Below are positions 1 to 10,217 of a stretch of 64,000 nt of DNA, in pieces. The position numbers and the translations under genes are program-made. The notes beneath the pieces were generated by a model. That model had not been told where the DNA came from. It did not search any database and worked only from the letters and a program-made list of their open reading frames with translations. This stretch comes from Turbatrix aceti (Eukaryota > Nematoda > Chromadorea > Rhabditida > Panagrolaimidae), in NCBI GenBank assembly GCA_963969345.1, contig OZ017766.1, positions 992,001 to 1,056,000 of the forward strand. The letters are read 5' to 3'. Every line of letters starts with the position of its first letter. Within the stretch, counting starts at the first letter, position 1.

Positions 1-2678
1 CAGAGGTGTATAACCTAAAAAAAGACATGACGCATCAATTGACGTAACCTACTGGTACTTAAATCAGAGTCTAGACGAGTGTCATATACACTACATAGTC
101 GTAACCAACAAATAGCAAATCATTAAAAATGTGTATGACACACTAGCAGCGTTATTTTTTCTGACAGATTGCAAGGGAGAAAAAATTAAGATGACCAAAA
201 TACTGTTAAAACGCTGTGAAAAAGTATAGAGACAGGTAGTGTGACGGGCAAACCATCTCTGTCACTTTCCCCGTCACCGGAGGGTGCACTGTCGGAGTAT
301 ATATGTACATAAAATGAACAACACAAAATGCAACAGGATTACGCTATTTTTGTAAAAAAATAATAATCGTGAAACTGCGACAATTGACTCAATTCAGAAA
401 AAAAAGTGATAAAATGAGATAATGTGAAAAAATCGTAAAAAAATCATAGTTGTTGCGATTATTATACGATGCAAGAACAAATGTACGTATGATATTTTTA
501 GAATTTTTATACAGGTTGACTTGATTTTTTAACCCATACAATATTTCTTGAATTTTAAAAATTTTTACATTCAAAAAACATCTAGATATTAGAATACCAT
601 TTTTCCCCCAAAAAAATCTACAGTGTACTCCAGAGCAAAAATTGCTAAACACGTAACTAAAGTGGAGACTACAAGAAAACTATTCAAGGGTATAGCTGCA
701 CTGCGATCACCTATCTTGTTAGCAACCCCTCTTTCTTCATTTTCATCCTCACCCACCTGATCACTACCAGCGAAGGATTTCAAGTATTGGAAGTGCGGTC
801 AAGTTGTGTTCCTCATGTCTCATCATGTCGTCGTGTAAGTAAGAATTTACGACACAGAAGAGAGGATATAGAGATAGAAGATAGGCATCAACACTGGGCA
901 AACAGAAAACCTGAATTACAGAAGAGATAGAGCCCCTTCATTTTTTTGCAAGCCGCGGTCAAACCCCTTCGCCAGCATTGGTTTTGGTAGTTACAATCGT
1001 AAAAATTGTGAAGGTAACAAATATTTTTTAGCACAATTCAAATTTTTTAGTAATAAAATCAATGAAGGAGTAAAGCCTTTCCGGTCGATCGAGACTCACT
1101 CGTAAACACAGCCAAGTGCGCAAAAAGCTATTTAAAATTAACCGGAAAAGTATCCCCCGCTTGCGTTCACCGGGCAATGACGGACTGCAATGCGCGACAT
1201 TGTAGCGCTCAATTCGATGATTTATTGAACACTGCGTGGCTGTGCAGACAGGAAGCTGCACTTGCGCGCCACCAGGAGGAAGGCAGCTTTTCAGCTGGTC
1301 TCGGAGTCGAGTGCCAAGGCTGGACCGCTCTTTGTTTACGAGTTTGGACTTGAAGACAACGCGAGAATCATTTGTTTGATGAGCGACGGACACGGTTGCT
1401 TAATGTATCGGTCCAAAAAAAGAAAGAGACGCTTAACCCCTGCCTTCCGCGTTCAGGAGAGCTAACGATGGAAGCAAGGGTCGTAAATTTACGGCTAGAC
1501 AAGGCGATAAGAGACTTACCCCAAAACGATACCAAAATGAATGTACGCAGAAGAAGGACTTGGAACAAATAAACATTTTGGCACAAAAACTGTCGACAAA
1601 CAAGTTATTGCAAGAACAGAACAGGGAAAATGAAACCTGCATGTTGAGCATGCAAAAAAATGAAAAAAAAGTAACTGGGATTTATGGCTCGAAATGTAAC
1701 CCCCCAAAAATCGAGTTCTGACAGCAAAATCAAAAAATTGTATTTTGAGGTAAAAATACGAAAAAACGCTTTTAACAAAAATAACAAAATTTTCAAAAGA
1801 ATATTTTTTGCTAATTTAATTTAATTTAAAAAAACACTTTCATTTAAAAAAAAAACAATAATTCAGGGACTCTTGGTGATTTTTTTATTCCGCTACTTTG
1901 CCCTTCTTAGAGGATAACACAATGTCCGAGTCGGTAAGGTCATCCACGATCCTTTGTACATGTTCGCCGACGCCAGTAACTATTCATCGCACGGGTCAAG
2001 TGCATTAATGCCAATGGATTCAAGAAGCAGTAAAAAATAACACTCGACTAATGCACAGAAAATGAGGACATAAAGATTTTGCTTCTAAAGCGCCTAAAAA
2101 CATCAAAGCAATCGGCTTGCCAGCAAAAATGAAAATTTTTGACCAGCTAGGCAGCGAGCCGGCCCAGCTGGTCACGGTCGCGCGACGATGTGAACAGAAA
2201 AGTCCGTTCGTTTGGTCGTCCCCCGCAGCAGCTGACTGACTGGGAAAGAAACCAACCCCGTTGTGCCGGTGAATGCACAAATAAATACATAGGGCACACC
2301 TTTGCAAAATATGGTTTTGAACAAGAGAGGGAGTACAAAACAATGAACCGACCGACGACTAATGAAGCTAGCCTCGCTGGCAGACAGATCCAACAGACGA
2401 TGTTCAGTCTGTCCAAATGACAAAGGCAGGCAAGCCGCCTGACTTACGGTCTTCTTTTTCATCCATGCCTTATCCCGGCTGCGTCGCGCTAACTGATTTG
2501 TTGGCAAGTCAGGAGTATCATAAATCATGCATAGCCCCTTTTGACAGTTGTATGTTTCTGTCGAGAAACAGAGTTGCAAGAGTGATGGTTTTGGCAAAAG
2601 TAAAAAAATGTTTTTTACATCAAATTAATTTTTGTTTGCGTACAAAAATTAAATAGCACGAAATGTTGCTAAAACAGT
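1..2678. other. AT-rich intergenic stretch without a supported gene
   Basis: Only short open frames occur and none has recognisable protein character. One frame on the minus strand (about 589-780) ends with a hydrophobic, TM-like segment after an acidic stretch. It has no clear start or splice sites, so I do not call it a gene. Confidence 0.5.
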
Positions 2679-3148
2679 CAGGGATGGGTGAACACTTGTT
2701 TTTTTTTGTTCATGAACGAACATGAACATTTTGTCAATTTTGTTCACAAAGACGAACAAACGAGAAGACTTTCAATCGTGTTCACGAACAAACGTGAACA
2801 AACACAATGAACAAATTATAAAGACTGAACTTCCTTGTTATCCTTTATTTTTGACAGAACAACCGAAAATGAAATCAAAAGCTACTGAAATCAAAACAAA
2901 CAATAATCCGCTTAGTTTCTCATAACAGAGACGGTTGCGCAAATCAGTAAGAATGTTGGCAGCCACCGAAAAATTTACATTTACGTTTACAGTTCGATCA
3001 TTTTGTTCGTTCTTTCTGTTCTTAAAATTTAGTTCTGTTTGTGAACAAACATGAACAGAGCCGTTCATTTAAATATTGTTCATGAACGAACATAAACAGC
3101 AAATTTTGGATTTGTTCACGAACAAACACGAATCTTCACCCATCCCTG
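2679..3148. mobile_element. hAT-like MITE with GTTCATGAAC palindromic words
   Basis: The ends are inverted repeats: CAGGGATGGGTGAA at 2679 and its reverse complement ending at 3148. The interior is crowded near both ends with GTTCATGAACGAACA and GTTCACGAACAAAC words, many of them self-palindromic. No coding capacity is seen. The flanking octamers (2671-2678 and 3149-3156) do not match, so the superfamily rests on the CAGGG end alone. It could also be an older element of another DNA-transposon class. Confidence 0.6.
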
Positions 3149-4699
3149 ATTGTATAACCGCCTAGCCTGCTTGGACAAAAGCTGACCATTTCCAACGGCA
3201 AGCGGCAGGAAAGAAATTGGACCAGCTCGCCGCCGCCGTTCAGCAACCAGTCGACCTTGACAGGTTTGGGTTTGTGTACCATCACGCGGGTTTGCACACT
3301 TATGCGACCCGCAAAAACGAGCGAGGATCCGCCAAGTACTACACGCAGCGACAAACGCAGTGATCGCGCCTCTTCAGGTAATACTTGTCGCGATTGTTTT
3401 CGTGTCTATCTATCCACAAAAGGCACAACGAACCCAAACAGTCCGTGGCAGGAGCGGCCGTGGTGGTGGGCAGTAAATACATAGTAGGACACCGGGCGTA
3501 TCTCTTAATAGACCACCCGGCTGGCTGGCGGGTAAGAAGAAAGAAAACTGTTACAAGACGTTCACAACAATAACAAATAACAACAACACTTTTGTTTCCG
3601 CGAAACTGCCGTGATCGTCAGCATCGGGGGTGGTCAGGCACAAAAATACAAAAACAGCGAAAATACTTGGATTATCGTGATTGGTATCATCGTAGGTGAT
3701 GAAATAAACATGTTTGTGATCAAGATTAAAAGTACCAAAATTGTATTTTCATTTGTGGCCACCCGTTATGAACAAACACAACAAAAAATATGATCAAAAT
3801 TTTTTTTTGTTCGTTAAAAAAGAAAACAATGGTTCTTATACTTTTTTTACATCTTGACAGAAATCAAGTTCTTTGCCGCCGCTAAGCCATCTGGTCATCA
3901 TATCACCTAAACATGACTTTATTTTTAGCAATTTTTTTTGACTGAGTGAGCAATTATGACAAGCTGAACAGAAGTAGTGTTCGGCGGGTGACTGTGTGAC
4001 TGAGGGAGGTCTGATATATCTCTTCCTGTATACTTGCACAGACTGCCACCCTCACTTTTCGTCAGCTGTTGATTGCACCTTTTCGAGCGTCCGAGGACTC
4101 TGCTAGCCGATCGGGCAACGAGAAAGAACGTAGGCTCTAAGTAAAGATTTCAAATGTCCATTACCGCTTCAAAATAAATTTTAAATGCTAGACAGCGCAG
4201 GTGACGACGACTCAAGCGAGACATCCTTTTTCGTTGTCGATGAGTCAACGAAAACAAAAGTTAAGCAACTATGACACCACGGACACTTGGTTGATAGGAG
4301 TAAGATTAACGGCAGCACGGCGATCTCAGCGTTTAGAGCTCCACGTGTGTTTATGAAGCTGGTTAATTAAAATGCGTGACAAATGGCTGAATTGTTTTGC
4401 TTATTTTTTTCACATGCAGTAAAAAACATGACGTAGGAACATTCCAGGTGATAAATCAGGTGAAGCGGATTAAATATCTTTAATTTATCAGGCTTCAAAA
4501 AAACAAATAACTGCTCTGAAGGAAGAGTTGTCGTTAGCTGGGGTACATGCGCGGAGGAATGCGCATACAAAACGAGGACTTGATCGTTTTTGGCTTTCCG
4601 TTTGTAACAGAAGGATCGACGCTGCTGCCTCTGACAATATCTCGTCCATACGTCTAAAATTAATACGTAATCAAAAAATTCCAATTTTTACTGTAAGAA
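3149..4699. other. Intergenic, nothing recognised
   Basis: Mixed-composition sequence with short open frames only. No domain, TM pattern or exon with good splice sites was found. The right end is the 3' flank of the chemoreceptor gene on the minus strand. Confidence 0.4.
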
Positions 4700-7044
4700 T
4701 TAATTAAAATAACTGACAACTCCTATGTGACTTGATCCCATCTTATCAGACACTTTCCAAAGACAGAGCATTCGGCAAAAATTGTAGCGTAGCTCCTTTT
4801 GCGTGGACAGAACAATAATGATGTTGACGACAAGCTTTGACAGGTAGCAGACGTAAAGGGCGTAAAACACTGGTTTGAATCTTCCAGACGCTTCTATTGT
4901 GGGCCCAAAAGTGAGAGCTAATACCAAGGCAATAGCGTCTGGAATTGCATAGAGCAGAATTTCATTCACAACCAGAAGCGATAGCGTGATAGTCATTCGA
5001 CGGCTGTTCCGAGTGCTACTGGTGCATTGCACTTTATTTTTTGGGAAAAATAACTAAAAGAAATGAAAATTTATTTGTTTCCAAATACATAAATATAAAA
5101 AAATAACTGCCTTCCGAATTCTTCTGGCAATGACAGAATACGCTGCAACACCACCAATGCTGACGATTATTTTAGTGCTTCTAATCATTAATGATCCTTC
5201 CGGGCTACTGGATTCGACAGCCGAACACAATAAAGTAACCTGAAAAATATATTTTTAAAAGCTAACTCTTTTTAACTTTATTAGAAAATCCTACGTCGTA
5301 AACGCCACGATATTGATTGGCCATAAAGCCGGAAAACGAGACGAGGGGAAGAGGCGCCATCAGCATGAAGACGGCTACCATACAGCCGTAACGCCACGTA
5401 TAATTACGGTATTTAATGGGCCAAGCAATGGCAACGTAGCGGTCAACGCATGTGACCAGAGCGACGATACCCGTACCGGGAGCGGCATAGTAGACGAGCA
5501 CGCCGATGGGTATTGTGAAGCAGTGCCATCGAGTACTGACTGGTACGACTGTAATCAAAGTTAAACAAATTACGTGTTACAACACAAATAACTAACTCGT
5601 AATTTGTTTTCTCTTTGATTACAGACGTGCGGGGCTATGTTTTCTATCTGTAGAGACTAAATTTTGTTAAAAATAACCAAAACAGTTAATTTTTCGTATT
5701 TTTTACATTATTTATTAAATAACGGGCCAAAACGGGCTTTTCCGGGCCTACTGAAAAGTCACAGGCCCGCCCAAGCCCGGCCCGGGCCTGGGCCGGGCCC
5801 GGGCCGGGCCGGGCTTCGGCGGGCCATTTTCATGTCTGCTCCTGTTACGTACGCGCGCATCACTTTTTCGACCAGCGTGGCGAAAAAGAGACGGTGCGCG
5901 CGCTTTTTACTCAAGTGCACGTCGAAAATAGTCAAAAATGACAACTTTATCCAATTTTTAAAATTTTGTGTTATACATCAATCGAGGCGTAAAAACACGG
6001 GGAAGAAGATAGGATATATCATCGTAGGCACATATGAATACCCAACCTGTGGTGGCCAAAAAACCAAACAAGTAAGCCTAAAATTGGCACTTACCGTAAC
6101 GATAAAAAAAAATCTGACTACGACACCGTGTTCCACTTCCCCCAAAACCCCCCCTAATAAATTTTTTAGCTCTTTTCCTCTTGAACGCAGTGCGTGGCGT
6201 CAACTTGTGTCAAAACCTTTCAGAAGTCAAAATTACAGATTCCGATTTTTTTTTAAATCTGTGTATCGCGGTTTTAGACCTTCCTTGGGGTGGGGAACAA
6301 TTCTGGCTCAAAACATTTGAAAGTGTAAAAAAGCCTTTTCTATCTGCTGACTGGTATTAGAAAATCCTTTTATTCGAGACGAGTTGAAGGCACAGCAGTT
6401 TTTTTTTTGCCTTCAACTCAAAAAAAAACCGCAGAGTATCACTTCGTATCCCCCTTGTTCCTAAATCCTGTCGTGGACTGTCTCTTTTAAGAGACTCGGG
6501 GGTGGTCTAGCCATGATAAAAAATTACGTTAGATTTAAAAAATAAGAACTACGACTTTGTTTTTGTTGTTGTTTGGTGCAAATAATAAAATTGCCAATGT
6601 AATTGGCTTAATTTCTAAATATTTTTATCTGAATTTATTCGTCGAAAAACAGTCGGTCATAAAAATTTTATAATAAAAAAATATCAAAAAAACTTTTAAA
6701 AAATTATTTGTTTGAAAAAGTGTATTCTTGCGAGACAGCGTTTTCAACCACTTTTTTGAGTGAATCGTAACATATGATACAATAAAAAACTCACACTGAT
6801 CTTCAGAGAAATAGATCCACAGTCTTCGAATTCCTGACATCAAAAATACGGTACCATATAGCAAATCAAAAAACATATTGGCAGACAAAATTATCAATTC
6901 CTTTTGTGTTCGTAACTTTTTGTTCAGCAAAATGATAAGCATGAGACTAAAATTAACAACGACAACTGCGGTGCCTTCAACCAGGTATGGCCCAACGAGA
7001 TTCCAGTTGGCGACGTTTGTCGCTTTGGAATAATAGAACACCAT
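4700..7044 (-). CDS. Srsx-like seven-transmembrane chemoreceptor (GPCR)
   Basis: Predicted rhodopsin-like receptor, probably chemosensory, in the plasma membrane. Four exons read 7044-6795, 5548-5277, 5239-5108 and 5053-4700 and join in frame to 335 codons, the usual size. Exon 1 holds TM1 and TM2 with the first intracellular loop (NKKLRTQKEL). Exon 2 holds the TM3 cysteine (about residue 93), a canonical DRY at 119-121 followed by VAIAWPIKY, and TM4. Exon 3 covers the second extracellular loop and TM5; exon 4 covers TM6 and TM7. The DRY plus first-loop pattern resembles nematode Srsx receptors. Intron 1 (about 1.25 kb) carries two repeat elements, while the other introns are 37-54 nt. The exon 2 donor could instead be at 5294, and the donors of exons 2 and 3 are weak. 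The start at 7044 is the first in-frame ATG after upstream frames without one. It is divergent from IFT56. Confidence 0.72.
5549..5624. repeat. Inverted duplication of a splice-acceptor region
   Basis: Positions 5549-5574 and 5598-5624 form an imperfect inverted repeat of about 26 bp. Each arm, read outward, gives CGTAATTTGTTT, then a pyrimidine/A stretch, then TTTGATTACAG. The left arm, read on the minus strand, supplies the acceptor of chemoreceptor exon 2. The right arm is its mirror copy. Confidence 0.7.
5634..5838. mobile_element. Truncated GGCCCGGGCC-type hAT-like MITE in chemoreceptor intron 1
   Basis: It matches the elements at 20.2 and 20.6 kb over the segment beginning CTATGTTTTCTATCTG. 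The match includes the dense GGGCCCGGGCC word block and the right end TTTTCATGTCTG at 5838. The left terminus (CAGACATGAAAA type) is missing, so this copy is broken. It lies inside the intron between chemoreceptor exons 1 and 2. Confidence 0.7.
5985..6490. repeat. Single arm of a TTAA-type foldback element
   Basis: The sequence corresponds to one arm of the foldback elements at 10.2 and 40.2 kb. Shared landmarks are GGGGAAGAAGATAGG, TTACCGTAACGATAAAA, GTATCGCGGTTTTAGACC, CAAAACATTTGAAAGTGT and CCTAAATCCTGTCG. It ends at TTAA (6487-6490), the same terminal tetranucleotide as the others. It also holds a 12-bp hairpin (6381-6392 with 6408-6419). No second arm is present, so it is a solo or truncated copy within chemoreceptor intron 1. 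Confidence 0.6.
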
Positions 7045-7606
7045 GACACGGTAGCAGCTTGACTTGATGCCGGGAAGTAAAATGTGGTTGAAGGCCAAAG
7101 CCAGGGTAGGTATTTATAAACATACCAATGATGACGATAAATGAAAGGCAACGACAACAAAAACAGCATGCTTCAGAAAAGAAAGCGAAGGCGGGTTAAA
7201 AGTGCATATCGTTAATGTCTTACGTGTTTTTAAAATATTATAATATTTCACTTTATCGTCACAAATGAGATCCCTTGTTGTAGAAGAACACAAATGAGAT
7301 ACATGTTTTTATGTTGTGTTCAAGGCGTGAGAAGACAAGATTACGATTTATTTTCGTTTTCCAAATTTTTTTCTAAAAATCAATGTTTTATAAAAATTGA
7401 ATTCATAAAAATCAAAAACCATAAATTTCAAAATATTTCAAAATACCCCTAATAAACTTTTAAGTTTTAAATTAAAAAAAAAAATTAAAATTAGCTTTTT
7501 TTAGAATGAAATTTATTTTTGGTAAAACATTAAAAAAAAGCAATTTTTATAATTTCCTATGTTTCTTTAGCGCGCATTGCCAAGACATTATTTGTGTCTC
7601 TTCTGG

Positions 7607-7620
7607 GTGGCCATGGAAAC
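7607..7620 (+). promoter_or_regulatory. X-box-like RFX/DAF-19 site upstream of IFT56
   Basis: GTGGCCATGGAAAC matches the nematode X-box consensus GTHNYYATRRNAAC at 13 of 14 positions; the mismatch is G at position 3. It lies 88 nt upstream of the IFT56 start codon, within the distance typical for ciliary genes. RFX factors activate ciliary genes through X-boxes, and the worm IFT56 gene dyf-13 is a known target. It also lies in the 0.66-kb divergent interval shared with the chemoreceptor. Confidence 0.75.
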
Positions 7621-7708
7621 GAACGAGTGCATGTCGCCAACTCTGAAAAATAGGAACTGAAAACTCTGAAAAAAATAGGATTTTTTGTTGTGTCATTTAT
7701 TGTTAACA

Positions 7709-9554
7709 ATGGTATGTTCAACATTTCTGAATATTTTTCAGACAAATTCTAACATTTTTTTAGTTATTTTCTCGCCTTCGTCCGGGTCGTTCAAAAAACA
7801 ACGCGGCATCTAAGGTGCCCAAAATTAAGGAACTCGACGAATTTTTAGAATCCAGAGACTACACCGGTGCCATTGCACTTCTAGAGAACAAACAAAAGGT
7901 CGAGGCAAGTCTCGACAACGAGCTCTGGCTGGGCTACTGCGCGTATCACGGCGCAGAGTACCGCAAGGCTGCCCAGGTGTACGACGAGGCGCTGAAGCGA
8001 AAAAACTGTCCCAACGAAGTCAAGCTCTACCTCGCGTGCACGTACGTCATGCTCGGCATGATCGAGGAAGCGCGAAAATTTGCCGAGCAGCATCCAAAGT
8101 CTCCGCTGCAGAACCGAATTCTGCTGCATCTGTCAAACAAGATCGGCGATGATAAAAAAATATCATACCACCATTCGATACTGACGGACGCGATTCAAGA
8201 CCAGCTCAGCTACGCCGCTATCAACTACCTCCGCATGCACTACGCCAACGCGATGCAGACGTACAAGACGCTCCTCACCGAGCACGAAAACTTTGTCGCA
8301 CTCAACATCTACCTCGGCATGTGCTACTTTAAGTTACAGTATTTTGAGGAGGCAATTGAATGCTGCAAAAAGTACCTGGACAAGTATCCTGACAGCCCGA
8401 CCGCCATCAACCTCCAGGCGTCGTGCGTGTTTCGGATCGAGTCCCCGAAAGCTGCGGAACAGCACCTAAAGAAACTCAAACACATTGCGGAAAATGAGCT
8501 CAGCTTTGGCAAAGATCTGGTTGTGCACAACTTTGTCGTTTTCAGAAACGGCGACGCGGCGCTTCAGGTGCTACCGGCGTTGGTAGACGTAGTGCCAGAA
8601 GCGAGGCGTAATTTGATTGTTTATTACCTCAAAAAACGTTTGTTTTAAAACAAAAAAATTATATTCTTTTTTAATGTTTAGACGACGTTGACGCTGCTTT
8701 TGGAATGGCCCAGAGCATGGAAATGAAATCGTCCTACGACTACCTTCTGAAAGCTCTAGTCTTTGTTCTCCTTGGACACGAGAAACGACAGCCAGCAAAT
8801 ATCGAACGCGCCGCTCAGTACTTCAAAATTGTCGGAGAGTCAGGAGACGAGAAAGACACCATCATCGGAAGGCTCAGCATGGCGGCTTATCACTTCATCA
8901 CCGGAGACTACCACTCGGCCGTGCTGTTTTATGCTTCCATCCAGGATTACAACAGTACCGATGATTCATTCAACTACAACTACGGTCAGGCAAATTTATT
9001 TGCCGAAAATTATGAAGCAGCGGTGGAGGCGTTGATGTTGGTGAAGAATGAGTTGTACACGAATTCGCCTACCTATCAGATGGGGTTGAGTCGTGCTTGT
9101 GAGTTTTTGAAAAAAGTATAAATTTTAATTTTAAACTGAGAATAAAAAAATTTAGTCATTCGCGCGAAACTGCCAGACAGGGCTTGGGAACTCTATCAGG
9201 CTAACAAAAATGTATCGTTTCACAAAATGCTGCTCAAACAAATAGCCAACGATTGTTACCTCTCGGAGCACTACTTTGTCGCTGCACAGGCGTTTAAGGA
9301 ACTCACATTCCGTGACTCCGGCAACGATTACTCGGTCGCGCTTCAAGGCGCGGTTATGGGAACTCTAAAGCTCTTCATCAGTAACAAAGTCCCCCGGTGA
9401 GTCAACTTTGTTACGGTGAAAACATAAATTTCTTTTTTGTAGTGAACGACTGTTTGTTGCAATTCGATTCTTAGAACGCGACCGAAATCCGCAGTCACCC
9501 AACATTTACGCGCTCGCTCGGAAATGGGCTAACGAAAATATGGTTTTTGAATAA
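7709..9554 (+). CDS. TTC26: Intraflagellar transport protein 56 (TTC26/DYF-13), TPR protein
   Basis: An IFT-B complex TPR protein that moves cargo, including motility components, along the ciliary axoneme. Five exons (7709-7711, 7764-8637, 8682-9098, 9156-9396, 9443-9554) splice in frame to 548 residues; human TTC26 is about 554. The first exon is the ATG alone, joined to LFSRLRPGR, which matches the conserved M-L-S-R start. Family hallmarks in order are PKIKELDEFLESRDYTGAI, NELWLGYCAYHGAEYRKA, ACTYVMLGM, QLSYAAINYLRMHYANA, PALVDVVPEARRNLIVYYL, and near the end WELYQ, LLKQIANDCYLSEHYF and KWANEN. Introns are 44-57 nt. Donors include GTATGT, GTTTGT and GTGAGT. An AATAAA lies about 30 nt past the stop. 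An X-box sits 88 nt upstream. In worms this gene is expressed in ciliated sensory neurons. Confidence 0.95.
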
Positions 9555-9813
9555 ATCAATGATAAATTGTCAAAGGGTTTGTAATAAATATTACGACTTG
9601 AACGGTTCACGCATGCATTTTTTGCAGGCACGTATAAATATAATCAAATCAGTTTAAAAAATGTTAAAAAAAACATTCAAAAAAATGTAATATTAGTTTT
9701 TTGACGCTAAATAATTTTTTAGTCTCTGATGCATACTTTCTCCCCCGCGATAAAATCAGTCGGGCTTCTTCCTCCTTCCTTCTATTAGTCATTGTTTTCA
9801 AAACGTTATGTAC

Positions 9814-9960
9814 GTACCAGCCATAGTCCGTGTCGGATCCATCCACCCTGACCATTGTCATGCGATTGCCCATCTCACTCGTCACTTGTGCCCCATGACA
9901 TTTATAATTTCGAGCGCAATAAACAGAAACTGTCGCTGCCTTTTCTTTACCCAGTCAGTG
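9814..9960 (-). other. Possible orphan exon, unknown
   Basis: The minus strand reads a protein-like stretch containing VYCARNYKCHGAQ and TMVRVDGSDTDYGWY. It ends at a good donor (TAC followed by GTACGT) at 9814. The upstream boundary is unclear, because an in-frame stop lies a few codons before. The overlapping plus strand has an open frame with two hydrophobic segments (about 9960-10155). Only one can be real, and neither could be extended into a gene. It may be an exon of a decayed gene. Confidence 0.2.
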
Positions 9961-10217
9961 TCCAAGGAGCAAGTGCTAAAATTCGTCAGCGTCGGTACCC
10001 TTGCTCTTCTGACAATTTTTTACGGTTTTATGATTTTTAACGTTGCCATTGCTAGGAAGGTGAGGAACAATGATGTTCTATTACAGGTGTCCTTTTTTAT
10101 TACTTACCTTCTTTTTTGGATGCATTCATTCACGCACAATGGATGGTTGCCGTAGATCGGTAGTAAATAGCTTAGTCGTTAAAAAAACACGTTTGAGTGT
10201 TTTTGTAAGTGACCATT

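Noticed and set aside
589..783. Minus-strand frame with an acidic head and a TM-like end
   Set aside because: No ATG, an in-frame stop just upstream, and no clear acceptor. It may be a decayed terminal exon but cannot be supported.
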